Counted from the first letter of the stretch, positions 1-8,717 are shown. The stretch is DNA of 13,166 nucleotides from Burkholderiales bacterium (GCA_029266935.1 JAQSVY010000011.1:1-13166); one strand, 5' to 3'. The notes: generated by a model not told the origin, from the letters alone. Numbers and translations are program-made.

Positions 1-849
1 CTGCGCGCGCTGCCGGGCTACGAGCACGTGCCGATCGTCATGGTCACCGTGCATGATGACCGCAAGGTTCGCTACGCCGCGCTCGACGCCGGCATCACCG
101 ACTTCCTCACCAAGCCGGTCGACGCGCGCGAGTGCCTGGCGCGCTGCCGTAACCTGCTCACGCTGCGCCGCCAGCAGCTCGCCCTGGAGGACCGCCGTCG
201 CCTCCTCGAGCACATGGTCGAGGATGCGACGCGCGAGGTGCGCGAGCGCGAGAAGGAGACACTGCTGCGGCTCGCCCGCGCCGGCGAGTTCCGCGACGAG
301 GAAACCGGGTACCACCTCATCCGCATGGCCCGCTACTCGCGCCTCATCGCCAACGCGCTGGGACTCGACCACGACGAGGCCGAGACCGTGGAGCTCGCTG
401 CGCCCCTGCACGACATCGGCAAGATCGGCATCCCCGACCAGATCCTGCTCAAGCGCGCCAAGCTCGACGCCGCGGAATGGCAGGTGATGCAGCGCCATCC
501 GGTCATCGGTCACGAGATCCTCAAGGGCAGTGCCTCAAAGTACGTGCGCATGGGCGCGCTGATCGCGCTCGGCCACCACGAGAAGTACGACGGCTCGGGC
601 TACCCCAACGGGCTGGTGGGCGACCACATCCCGCTGTGCGCGCGCATCGTCGCCGTCGCCGACGTGTACGACGCGCTCACCTCGGTGCGGCCCTACAAGA
701 GCGCCTGGTCGAGCGACGAGGCCCTCCAGTACGTCGCCTCGCAGGCCGGGCGACACCTCGACCCGCGCCTGGTCGAGGGCTTCGCCGCGCTGAAGCGCGA
801 AGTGCTGCAGATCCAGAACGAGTGGCGCGACCCGCCGCAGGCGCGATGA
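1..849 (+). CDS. rpfG: RpfG-type response regulator with HD-GYP cyclic di-GMP phosphodiesterase domain (5' end outside window)
   Basis: The reading frame is open from base 1, so the N-terminus and the phospho-accepting Asp of the receiver lie upstream. What remains is the end of a receiver domain, with the conserved Lys in FLTKPVD at about 103-123, then a charged linker helix (about 160-270) and a full HD-GYP domain. The HD pair is at 409-414 (motif LHDIGKIGIPD) and GYP at 598-606 (HHEKYDGSGYPNG), followed by the typical AVADVYDALTSVRPYK stretch. HD-GYP proteins of this type hydrolyse cyclic di-GMP in the cytoplasm, and in DSF systems RpfG is activated by phosphotransfer from RpfC. The stop codon overlaps the rpfC start (ATGA), so the two are very probably co-transcribed and translationally coupled. 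The RpfG name rests on both domain layout and neighbours. Confidence 0.93.
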   Translation: MRALPGYEHVPIVMVTVHDDRKVRYAALDAGITDFLTKPVDARECLARCRNLLTLRRQQLALEDRRRLLEHMVEDATREVREREKETLLRLARAGEFRDEETGYHLIRMARYSRLIANALGLDHDEAETVELAAPLHDIGKIGIPDQILLKRAKLDAAEWQVMQRHPVIGHEILKGSASKYVRMGALIALGHHEKYDGSGYPNGLVGDHIPLCARIVAVADVYDALTSVRPYKSAWSSDEALQYVASQAGRHLDPRLVEGFAALKREVLQIQNEWRDPPQAR

Positions 850-3395
850 CCGGCGCGCTGCGCGAGTCCATCGCCGCGCTGCGCGCCAAGCTCGCCGCGC
901 GCCCCGACACCGAGCACGAGCAAGCCTTCGTGCGAGTGGTGATCGGTGCTCTGCTGTTCCTCTATCTCCTGCCCAATGCTCGTGACATCACCGGCGGAAC
1001 GTTCGATCCCGGCCACTTGTACTTCGGGATGATGGTGCTCTACCAACTCTGCGCCGCCGGCCTTTTCGCCGGCATCTTGCTCTGGCCCGGCGTATCGGTC
1101 GCGCGTCGCCTGATCGGCGCGGTCATCGACACTGGCGCAATCACCTTCTTCATGGCGCAATCGGGCAGCATCGGCGTGCCGTTCCTGCTCATCTACGTCT
1201 GGGTAACGCTCGCCAACGGATTCCGTTTCGGCTCGAAGTACCTGATGTTCTCCCTGATCCTGAGCGTGGCGGGCTTCAGCGTGGTGCTTTCGACCAACGC
1301 CTTCTGGGAGCAGTACTTCGACGTGGGCATGTGGTTGATGATCGGCATGATCGCGCTCGCTATCTACGTCCGCTCGCTCGTGACGAAGCTTTTCGACGCC
1401 GTCGCGCGCGCCGAGGCGGCGAACCAGGCGAAGCGGCGCTTCATCTCCGTGGTAAGTCATGAGATGCGCACGCCACTCAATGCCATCATCGGGATGGCGG
1501 ACCTGCTGCGCGACACCTCGCTCAACCGAGAGCAGGCCGATATGCTGCAGACGCTGCGCAGCTCCTCGCGCGTGATGCTCGGCCTGGTCGAGGATGTGCT
1601 CGACTTCTCCAAGATCGAGGCCGGTAAGGTGGTATTGGAGAAGGCCGATTTCGATCTGCACGCGCTGGTGAACAGCACTTGCCGCATTATTGCGGCCCAG
1701 GCGGCCGTGAAGGGCGTCGACTTTGTCGTCTCCATCATGCCGGAAGTCCCCCCCGCGGTGCGGGGCGATCCGCACTATCTTCGGCAAATCCTGATTAACC
1801 TTGCCGGCAATGCCGTCAAGTTCACCGAATGCGGCAGCGTCACGGTGCACGTCTCGGCGCAGGCGGAAAGCGAGAACGGCGTGCGCCTCAAGTTCTCCAT
1901 CCGCGACACTGGCATCGGCATTGCGCCGGAAGCGCAGGTGCGCATCTTCGAGAGCTTTACGCAGGCCGACCAGTCGACTACCCGACGCTTCGGCGGCACG
2001 GGCTTGGGAACGACCATCGCCAAGCAGCTCGTCGACCTGATGGGGGGCAAGATCGGCCTGGAGAGCGCGGTCGGCCTGGGCAGCACCTTCTGGGTCGAGA
2101 TCGATGTGGACAAGCAGCCCGAGCGCGCCGGCGCCGGCATCGGCGAGTTGGCCGACGCGCGCGTGCTTCTCATCGGCTTCCCGCCGGCGCAGCGCGAGCC
2201 GCTCGAGCAAACGCTCGCCGGCTGGGGCGCGACGCCGGTTGCGGTGGCGGGCATTGACGAGGGCGTGGCGCGCCTCGTCGCCGAGATCAGCCTGGCGAAG
2301 CCCTATCACAGCGCGCTCATCTATGCGACCGGCGACGACCTCAAGCTGGCGCAGAGGTTCCGCCGCGCGGCGCCCGACCCCGCGCCGCCGACGGTCCTCG
2401 CGGTGCCGAGCGAGGCGGGCGTGCAGCGCTTCGAGGCGCTCTCCGCCGGCTTCGGCGCAGTGCTCGAGCTGCCTTTCGACAAGCGGCTGCTATTCAACGT
2501 GTTGCACTCGGTTGCCGCTGGCGACGACGTGCGCGAAGGGGTGGTGCGCCTGCAGGACTACGCCCGGCGCGGCGGCGCGGCGCGCAAGCTCCGCGTGCTG
2601 GTGGCCGACGACAACCCGACCAACCGCGAGGTGATCGGCAGGATTCTCGAGCGCGGCGGTCACAGCGTCGTCCTTGTCAACGATGGCGAGCAGGCGCTCG
2701 ACGCGCTTGAGCGCCAGCGCCCGGACATCGTGCTCCTCGACCGCCACATGCCGGTCCTGGGCGGCATGGAAACCTTGCAGGCGATCCGCCTGATCACACG
2801 CGGGCGTGAGCGGCTGCCGGTTCTCATGCTTTCCGCCGATGTCACCCCGGACGTCAAGCGCGAGGCCCTGGAGGCCGGCTTCGATGCCTTCCTGCCCAAG
2901 CCGATCGAGGCGATGCGGCTGCTGGAGGAAATCCAGGTGATCGCAGGCAAGCCCCAGGAAGCCAAGCGGCCGGAGCCGATCGCGGCGCCGATTGCGCGAC
3001 TGGTGGGGGATCTGCCGCAGAACGCCGCGGTGGTCAATGCCGAAACGCTCGGCCACCTCGCGGAGCTCGGCTCGTCCCCCGCCTTCGTCGAAAAGCTGAT
3101 CGGCGTTTTCCTCATCGATAACGGCGCGCTGCTCGAGCGTGTCGAGAAGGCGCTCGCCGGACGCGATTACAAGGAGTTCCGCTCGCTCCTTCATGCGCTG
3201 AAAGGGTCCGCGGCGAGCATGGGAACCGACCGGCTGACTGCGATGTGCGGCAATCTCGGCCGTCTGTCGGACGCGGAGCTGCGCCTGCAAGCTCCGGTGC
3301 TGCTACGCTCGCTCGGAGAGGAGCTCGGGGCCGCGAGAGGCGAGCTCGAGCGTTATGTGCACGAGCGCCAGAAGGTCGAGCGCCGCAGCAGCTGA
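846..3395 (+). CDS. rpfC: RpfC-type hybrid sensor histidine kinase for DSF (849 aa)
   Basis: Inner-membrane sensor expected to detect DSF and phosphorylate RpfG. I start it at the ATG at 846, overlapping the rpfG stop; the frame is open further upstream but only inside rpfG. Residues 21-25 (DTEHE), the following hydrophobic segments (roughly 29-43, 57-80, 90-103, 110-150, 160-176) and the WVTLANGFRFGS stretch resemble the Xanthomonas RpfC input region. Next are HisKA with the phospho-His at 205 (SVVSHEMRTPLN), HATPase with N-box Asn318/Asn322, DTGIGIAP from 354 and GGTGLGTTIAKQL, a degenerate receiver-like stretch (about 437-560), a normal receiver (about 582-697; VADDN, Asp632, Lys685) and a C-terminal Hpt domain with His783 (LHALKGSAASMG). 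Xanthomonas RpfC is about 120 residues shorter, which matches the extra receiver-like segment. The next gene begins 18 bp after the stop. Confidence 0.93.
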   Translation: MTGALRESIAALRAKLAARPDTEHEQAFVRVVIGALLFLYLLPNARDITGGTFDPGHLYFGMMVLYQLCAAGLFAGILLWPGVSVARRLIGAVIDTGAITFFMAQSGSIGVPFLLIYVWVTLANGFRFGSKYLMFSLILSVAGFSVVLSTNAFWEQYFDVGMWLMIGMIALAIYVRSLVTKLFDAVARAEAANQAKRRFISVVSHEMRTPLNAIIGMADLLRDTSLNREQADMLQTLRSSSRVMLGLVEDVLDFSKIEAGKVVLEKADFDLHALVNSTCRIIAAQAAVKGVDFVVSIMPEVPPAVRGDPHYLRQILINLAGNAVKFTECGSVTVHVSAQAESENGVRLKFSIRDTGIGIAPEAQVRIFESFTQADQSTTRRFGGTGLGTTIAKQLVDLMGGKIGLESAVGLGSTFWVEIDVDKQPERAGAGIGELADARVLLIGFPPAQREPLEQTLAGWGATPVAVAGIDEGVARLVAEISLAKPYHSALIYATGDDLKLAQRFRRAAPDPAPPTVLAVPSEAGVQRFEALSAGFGAVLELPFDKRLLFNVLHSVAAGDDVREGVVRLQDYARRGGAARKLRVLVADDNPTNREVIGRILERGGHSVVLVNDGEQALDALERQRPDIVLLDRHMPVLGGMETLQAIRLITRGRERLPVLMLSADVTPDVKREALEAGFDAFLPKPIEAMRLLEEIQVIAGKPQEAKRPEPIAAPIARLVGDLPQNAAVVNAETLGHLAELGSSPAFVEKLIGVFLIDNGALLERVEKALAGRDYKEFRSLLHALKGSAASMGTDRLTAMCGNLGRLSDAELRLQAPVLLRSLGEELGAARGELERYVHERQKVERRSS
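2154..2525 (+). other. Degenerate receiver (pseudoreceiver) domain inside RpfC
   Basis: Residues about 437-560 of RpfC lie between the ATPase domain and the true receiver. They show the alternating strand/helix pattern of a receiver (ARVLLIG, HSALIYAT, PTVLAVPS, AVLELPF), but each key position is changed. The acidic pair after strand 1 reads GF, the phospho-Asp position at the end of strand 3 reads Tyr, and the Lys before Pro-Phe reads Leu. The domain therefore probably cannot be phosphorylated. Receiver fold assignment is by eye. Confidence 0.6.
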
Positions 3396-3397
3396 GC

Positions 3398-3403
3398 TAC
3401 AAT
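3398..3403 (+). promoter_or_regulatory. Candidate -10 element (TACAAT) for the oxidase gene
   Basis: TACAAT lies immediately after the rpfC stop and 10 bases before the ATG at 3414. I see no -35 hexamer at 16-18 bp spacing. If used, transcription would begin only a few bases before the start codon. Similar hexamers precede four other starts in this window. Confidence 0.4.
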
Positions 3404-3405
3404 CT

Positions 3406-3421
3406 CCTCCCTAATGGGAGG
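3406..3421 (+). promoter_or_regulatory. Perfect hairpin over the oxidase gene start and Shine-Dalgarno-like sequence
   Basis: CCTCCC (3406-3411), loop TAAT (3412-3415) and GGGAGG (3416-3421) form a six-pair GC-rich stem. The right arm, with the next T, contains GGAGGT, a near-perfect Shine-Dalgarno sequence, and the stem covers the ATG at 3414-3416. GGAGGT would suit a start downstream, but the in-frame GTGs lie 3 bases (3426) or 12 bases (3435) away, neither ideal. There is no T-run, so it does not look like an intrinsic terminator. Confidence 0.5.
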
Positions 3422-4124
3422 TAGTGTGTTCAGCGTGCTTAGCCAAGGATCCAAGCCGGTGTCGTTCTTCATTACGCTCGTCGAGCTCACGGACGCGAGC
3501 CGCAGAACCCTTGAAACGATTCCGAAGGTGCACGCCATGATGCACCATGGGTTGACCCTGACGGAATACCGCGCTTTTCTGCACGACCTCTACCACATCG
3601 TCTGGCACTTCTGTCCAATCATGGCCGCCGCCGCCGCGCGCTGCAGCGATCACTTTCGCGACGTGCGCTATGACCTTTACCGGCGTATCGACGAGGAGAA
3701 GGGGCACGAAACCTGGGTCCTCGAGGACATCGAGGCGATGGGGGGCGACGTCCGCGAGGCGAGGCGCGTTGGACCTAGCGCTCCGGCGCAGTCGATGATT
3801 GCGTTCAACTACTACACGTCGGAGCGGGTGCACCCTTGCTCGGTGCTCGGCATGCTCTACATGCTGGAGGTCGTTTCCTCGGTATACGGTGGGAGGGTAT
3901 CGGAATCCATCGCGCGGTCGCTGGGCCGTGAGGTGGCTGGCGGCGGATTCAAGTTCCTATCCTCACACGCGGCGCTCGATGTCGAGCACATGGCGCAGCT
4001 CAACCGCCTGGTCAAGACGATCGGCGACACCGATGCGCAGGATGCCATCGTGAACGCGACGCAGGTCAACTTCCATCAGTTCGGGCAGCTGTTCCGCGAA
4101 GGCGGACCGCTGCTTCCGCTCTGA
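3414..4124 (+). CDS. Haem-oxygenase-like di-metal oxidase (iron-containing redox enzyme family), DSF-cluster associated
   Basis: A 236-residue, mostly helical soluble protein with no signal peptide or membrane segment. The candidate metal ligands fit the haem-oxygenase-like diiron oxidase (HDO) fold: Glu95-x-x-His98 (DEEKGHETW), Glu152 (YMLEVVSSVYGG) and His185-x3-Asp189-x2-His192 (SSHAALDVEHM). The last spacing matches that of CADD, and ExxH resembles UndA. Members of this superfamily oxidise small substrates with O2; UndA decarboxylates medium-chain fatty acids. TenA- and PqqC-like proteins share the fold but lack this full ligand set. The gene follows rpfC in the same direction and converges on rpfF, so a role in DSF metabolism or fatty-acid oxidation is plausible but inferred. 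The start is uncertain: ATG 3414, or GTG at 3426 or 3435 (see the hairpin entry). The function name is tentative; the fold is fairly secure. Confidence 0.8.
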   Translation: MGGSVFSVLSQGSKPVSFFITLVELTDASRRTLETIPKVHAMMHHGLTLTEYRAFLHDLYHIVWHFCPIMAAAAARCSDHFRDVRYDLYRRIDEEKGHETWVLEDIEAMGGDVREARRVGPSAPAQSMIAFNYYTSERVHPCSVLGMLYMLEVVSSVYGGRVSESIARSLGREVAGGGFKFLSSHAALDVEHMAQLNRLVKTIGDTDAQDAIVNATQVNFHQFGQLFREGGPLLPL

Positions 4125-4128
4125 AGCG

Positions 4129-5067
4129 CTAGCCGACCGCCGCAAGCTCCTCTTCGCGGGCGTCCGCGGTCACATCCTCGACGTCGCCCTGCTCCATGCG
4201 CCGCATTTGCGACCGCACGATACGTCCCATCATCTTCAGATCCTTGTCCTCGAGCCTGAGCGCCGCGTCCACCCAGACCTCGGCGATGGCGTCGAGCTCC
4301 TCGCGCGTGATCGGGTGCACCAGCTGGCGCGCACGCATCACCGCCTGGATGCCATTGCGGCGTTTCCAGGCCTTCCCGATCCATTCGCGCACTGCAGTCT
4401 CGCCTTGCCCGTCCTTCGCCAGGACGTCGACGATTCCCATTTCGTGCAATTTCGCCGCGCTCAGAACGCGGCCCGACAGAATCAGTTCTTCGGCCCCGCG
4501 CATTCCGATACGGCGCGCGAGCAGGCTGTAGGCGCCCATGCCGGGGAACAGGTTGAACAAAACCTCGGGCAGGCCCAGTTGCGCGCTTTCCTCGGCGACC
4601 AGCACGTCGGAGGACATGGCGCATTCAAACCCGCCACCTAGCGCATCACCCTGCACCAGCGACACGGTCACCAGCGTTGGAACGCTGTAGTTCTGGATAC
4701 GCGCGTACATGTTGTCAATGCAAAGCCGCGCATAATGCGCGAGGGCCTCGCGGTCGCGCGACTTGATCAGCAGCACAAAGAGGGCCAGGTCACCGCCAAG
4801 GTTGAAGACCCGCGGCACGCGGGAGCCGCAGACGTAGTAATTCACTGTCTGCATCTGTCCCTCGATGTCCACTTTGCCGCCGTTCATCGCCAGCGCCTCG
4901 TCATGCACCCTAATATCCTTGAGCAAGCCAAGGCTGAAGCAGGGGGTGCCACGGGGCTTGAAATATCCCCAGACGGTTCCGGTGGCCGGCTCAAATTCCG
5001 TTTCATATTGTGAATTAGCCTTGCCGTACGGCACGCACAGGCCCATAGCGTCGCGCATGTTGCTCAT
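4129..5067 (-). CDS. rpfF: RpfF, DSF synthase (crotonase superfamily, 312 aa)
   Basis: RpfF enzymes take 3-hydroxyacyl-ACP, dehydrate it to the cis-2-enoyl form and cleave the thioester, releasing the DSF fatty-acid signal; they also release other free fatty acids. The protein has a crotonase core with the oxyanion region GDALGGGFECAMSSDVLVAE and two glutamates twenty residues apart, Glu148 (GGGFE) and Glu168 (LPEVLFNLFPGMG). These correspond to the catalytic pair of Xanthomonas RpfF; ordinary enoyl-CoA hydratases lack the surrounding NLFPGMGAYS sequence. I place the start at the ATG at 5067, because GGGGAG lies 7 bases before it. An in-frame ATG at 5091 would add 8 residues but has no comparable ribosome site and overlaps the dyad. 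The stop lies 4 bp from the oxidase stop. The promoter probably sits in 5068-5260. Confidence 0.95.
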   Translation of the reverse strand: MSNMRDAMGLCVPYGKANSQYETEFEPATGTVWGYFKPRGTPCFSLGLLKDIRVHDEALAMNGGKVDIEGQMQTVNYYVCGSRVPRVFNLGGDLALFVLLIKSRDREALAHYARLCIDNMYARIQNYSVPTLVTVSLVQGDALGGGFECAMSSDVLVAEESAQLGLPEVLFNLFPGMGAYSLLARRIGMRGAEELILSGRVLSAAKLHEMGIVDVLAKDGQGETAVREWIGKAWKRRNGIQAVMRARQLVHPITREELDAIAEVWVDAALRLEDKDLKMMGRIVRSQMRRMEQGDVEDVTADAREEELAAVG

Positions 5068-5074
5068 TGTTCTG

Positions 5075-5080
5075 CTCCCC
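5075..5080 (-). promoter_or_regulatory. Ribosome binding site of rpfF
   Basis: GGGGAG on the minus strand, followed by 7 bases and ATG at 5067. It decides between this start and the in-frame ATG at 5091. Confidence 0.7.
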
Positions 5081-5089
5081 AAAACAAAC

Positions 5090-5107
5090 ATGCCCCTAGG
5101 CGGGCAT
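5090..5107. promoter_or_regulatory. Inverted repeat ATGCCC-N6-GGGCAT upstream of rpfF
   Basis: A perfect 6-bp dyad whose 6-base spacer contains most of the palindrome CCTAGG. It lies just upstream of the rpfF ribosome site, so it could be an operator or a hairpin in the rpfF leader. No known binding motif is recognised. Confidence 0.4.
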
Positions 5108-5109
5108 CT

Positions 5110-5121
5110 CGCCTGGCCGGG
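5110..5121 (+). repeat. Direct repeat CGCCTGGCCGGG, copy 1
   Basis: Identical over 12 bases to the copy at 5163-5174, offset 53 bp, or about five helical turns. Both lie in the rpfF / small-gene divergent region, so a protein binding both copies would sit on the same DNA face. Confidence 0.55.
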
Positions 5122-5156
5122 ACACGGCTACCGCCATGGACCGGCCTCCCGGGGCC

Positions 5157-5186
5157 ATTTGACGCCTGGCCGGGGATGGAATGCAA
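5157..5186 (-). promoter_or_regulatory. rpfF: Weak candidate promoter for rpfF
   Basis: TTGCAT, 18 bp, TCAAAT on the minus strand; each hexamer matches the sigma-70 consensus at 4 of 6 positions. It would give a leader of roughly 80 bases containing the 5090-5107 dyad. It is the best candidate I see, but weak. Confidence 0.25.
5163..5174 (+). repeat. Direct repeat CGCCTGGCCGGG, copy 2
   Basis: Second exact copy of the 12-base repeat. On the minus strand it falls between weak candidate -35 (TTGCAT, 5186-5181) and -10 (TCAAAT, 5162-5157) hexamers for rpfF, spaced 18 bp. Confidence 0.55.
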
Positions 5187-5202
5187 TCAGGGCTTCCCCG
5201 AT
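5186..5202. promoter_or_regulatory. Imperfect dyad ATCAGGG-CTT-CCCCGAT in the divergent region
   Basis: Six of seven positions pair between the arms. It lies between the candidate promoters of rpfF and the small gene, as expected for a shared operator. No known regulator motif is recognised. Confidence 0.35.
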
Positions 5203-5211
5203 GAAACTGCC

Positions 5212-5241
5212 TTGTTGCCCGACCGTTACATCGGGTAAATT
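5212..5241 (+). promoter_or_regulatory. Candidate promoter for the 78-codon gene
   Basis: TTGTTG (5212-5217), 18 bp, TAAATT (5236-5241); the start codon is 19 bases downstream. CCCGA (5218-5222) and TCGGG (5231-5235) form an inverted repeat inside the spacer. Confidence 0.4.
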
Positions 5242-5260
5242 AGATCCGGCGGGGGCGAGA

Positions 5261-6918
<1,658 letters not shown>

Positions 6919-6926
<8 letters not shown>

Positions 6927-7401
6927 TGGTGATCTCCACGCACTGCCCGGCGCACGCGGCGAGCAGGTCCTGCGCCCGGCCGCGCCCGGGAATGACGATT
7001 GCGGGCTCGAGCTCGACGAGCGGTTTGAGGACGAAGGCGCGCTCGTGCATGCGCGGATGCGGCAGCGTCAGCCGCGCCGTGCGCTGCTCGGCCTCGCCGT
7101 AAAGGAGGAGGTCCAGGTCGAGGCTGCGGGGCGCGTTGAGGAAGCTGCGGCGGCGCCCGTGCCGGGCCTCGATGGCCTGCAGCTCGCCGAGCAGCGTCTC
7201 CGGGTCGAGCGTCGTTTCGAGGGCCGCCACCGCATTCACGAACTCCGGCTGCGCGGCGTAGCCGACCGGCGCCGAGCGGTAAAGCGACGAGCGCTTGACA
7301 GTGCGCGTGCCGGGAATGGCATCGAGCTCGCCGAGCGCCTCGGCTACATGGCGCTGCGGCCCGTCCAGGTTGGAGCCCACGCCAACGTAGGCGAGGCTCA
7401 C
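6919..7401 (-). CDS. folK: 2-amino-4-hydroxy-6-hydroxymethyldihydropteridine pyrophosphokinase (HPPK)
   Basis: Transfers pyrophosphate from ATP to 6-hydroxymethyl-dihydropterin in folate synthesis. At 160 residues it has the normal family length: AYVGVGSNLDGPQRHV at the N-terminus, SSLYRSAPVGY, FVNAV and the signature APRSLDLDLLLYG with the magnesium ligands Asp95 and Asp97, then LPHPRMHERAFVLKPL. The frame stays open upstream to an ATG at 7524, but that extension (41 residues) lies inside pcnB and lacks HPPK sequence. The GTG at 7401 overlaps the pcnB stop (GTGA) and starts exactly where homology begins. Its 3' end overlaps the kinase gene. Confidence 0.95.
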
Positions 7402-8717
7402 GCCGCTTGCGACGCTGCGGCGGGGAGCTTCTTGCGCCTCCGCCGCCGACGCTTGCGCGGGGCGGTCTCGGGCAGCAGCATCGCCTGGCGCGCCTCGGCG
7501 TCCGCGGACTGGAAGGCGCGCCACCAGGCCTCGAACTCTGCGGGCACCTCGCCGCTCGCCGCGCGCAGCGCGAGGAAATCGTAGGCCATGCGAAAGCGCG
7601 GCGCCTCAAGCAGGCGGTAGGCGCGCTGTCCCGAGCGCATCTCGAAGCGCGGCTGCATCGACCACACCTCGCGCATGGTGGCAGTGAGCTTGCGCGTGAT
7701 GGCGAGCTTCGCGCATTGCGTGTCGAGCACCTCGTCCATTGCCGTCTCGAGCGCGGGGATCGGGCGCTCGCCGCGCTTCTGGCGCGCCTTCCACGCCGCC
7801 AGCACCTCGTGCCAGAGGAGCGCGGCGAACAGGAACGCCGGCGATACCGGCCGCTCGGCAAGCACGCGCTCGTCGGTCTGCGCCAGCGCCAGGGTGACGA
7901 AGCGCTCGCCGAGGGGCTGCTCGAGGATGACGTCGAGCAGCGGCAGCAGGCCCTGGTGCAGCCCGACATCGCGAAGCTGCCGCAGGCAGGCGCTGGCGTG
8001 CCCGGAGAGCAGCAGCTTCAGCATCTCGTCGAAGAGGCGCGCCGGCGGCACGCGCTCGATGAGCGGCGCGAGGCTGCGGATGGGTCCGCGCGTCGCCGGC
8101 TCGATGGTGAGGGCGAGCTTGCCCGCCAGGCGCACGGCGCGCAGCATGCGCACCGGGTCCTCGCGGTAGCGCGTGTCCGGATCGCCGATCATGGATAGAC
8201 GTCGCTTCTTCAGGTCGGCGAGCCCGCCGTGGAAGTCGACCACCTCCTCGGTCGCTGGGTCGAAGTAGAGCGCGTTTATCGTGAAGTCACGCCGGCGCGC
8301 GTCCTGCTCCTGCGTGCCGAAGACGTTGTCGTGCAGCACGCGCCCGTGCTCGTCCTTCTCCGCGGCATGGGGGTCGGCGCCGCGGAAGGTCGACACCTCA
8401 ACGGTCTCGCCGCCCATCATGACGTGCACCAGGCGGAAGCGACGGCCGATGATGATCGCGCGGCGGAAAAGCGGCTTGATCTGCTCCGGCCGCGCATCGG
8501 TGGCGATGTCGAAATCCTTGGGCTCGATGCCGAGAAGCAGGTCGCGCACGGCGCCCCCCACCACGTAGGCGGCGAAGCCGCCGTCGCGCAGCACCGCGCA
8601 GACTTTCGCCGCCGATGGATGCAGGGCGTCGCGCGACAGGCCATGCTTGTCGCGACCCAAGCGCAGCGCGCCTTCTGCCTGGAGTCCGAGCACGCGCCGG
8701 ATGAACCTCTTGATCAT
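7398..8717 (-). CDS. pcnB: Polynucleotide adenylyltransferase, poly(A) polymerase I
   Basis: Adds 3' poly(A) tails that promote RNA decay. The 439-residue protein has the class II nucleotidyltransferase core: GGAVRDLLLG (54-63), Asp68 and Asp70 in DFDIATDA as metal ligands, the RRRDFTINALYF motif (141-152) and YREDPVRMLRAVR (184-196). The separation of GG and DxD, the long C-terminal half and the basic tail favour PcnB over CCA-adding tRNA nucleotidyltransferase. The tail has ten consecutive Arg/Lys residues (421-430), probably for RNA binding. The start is ATG at 8717 (MIKRFIRRVLG); the frame is open far upstream but overlaps the HAD gene. No Shine-Dalgarno sequence is evident; TAAAAT lies 11 bases before the ATG. 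Confidence 0.95.
   Translation of the reverse strand: MIKRFIRRVLGLQAEGALRLGRDKHGLSRDALHPSAAKVCAVLRDGGFAAYVVGGAVRDLLLGIEPKDFDIATDARPEQIKPLFRRAIIIGRRFRLVHVMMGGETVEVSTFRGADPHAAEKDEHGRVLHDNVFGTQEQDARRRDFTINALYFDPATEEVVDFHGGLADLKKRRLSMIGDPDTRYREDPVRMLRAVRLAGKLALTIEPATRGPIRSLAPLIERVPPARLFDEMLKLLLSGHASACLRQLRDVGLHQGLLPLLDVILEQPLGERFVTLALAQTDERVLAERPVSPAFLFAALLWHEVLAAWKARQKRGERPIPALETAMDEVLDTQCAKLAITRKLTATMREVWSMQPRFEMRSGQRAYRLLEAPRFRMAYDFLALRAASGEVPAEFEAWWRAFQSADAEARQAMLLPETAPRKRRRRRRKKLPAAASQAA

Noticed and set aside
693..2309. Long open frame of 538 codons on the minus strand opposite rpfG/rpfC
   Set aside because: High-GC coding sequence commonly leaves long antisense frames; the translation has no recognisable domain, and the plus strand carries clear kinase motifs throughout.
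5068..5091. rpfF start at the upstream ATG (5091)
   Set aside because: GGGGAG is placed correctly for the ATG at 5067 and the extra 8 residues have no support.
7402..7524. N-terminal extension of folK to the ATG at 7524
   Set aside because: The added 41 residues lie inside pcnB, are low-complexity and precede the known HPPK start; the GTG overlapping the pcnB stop fits better.
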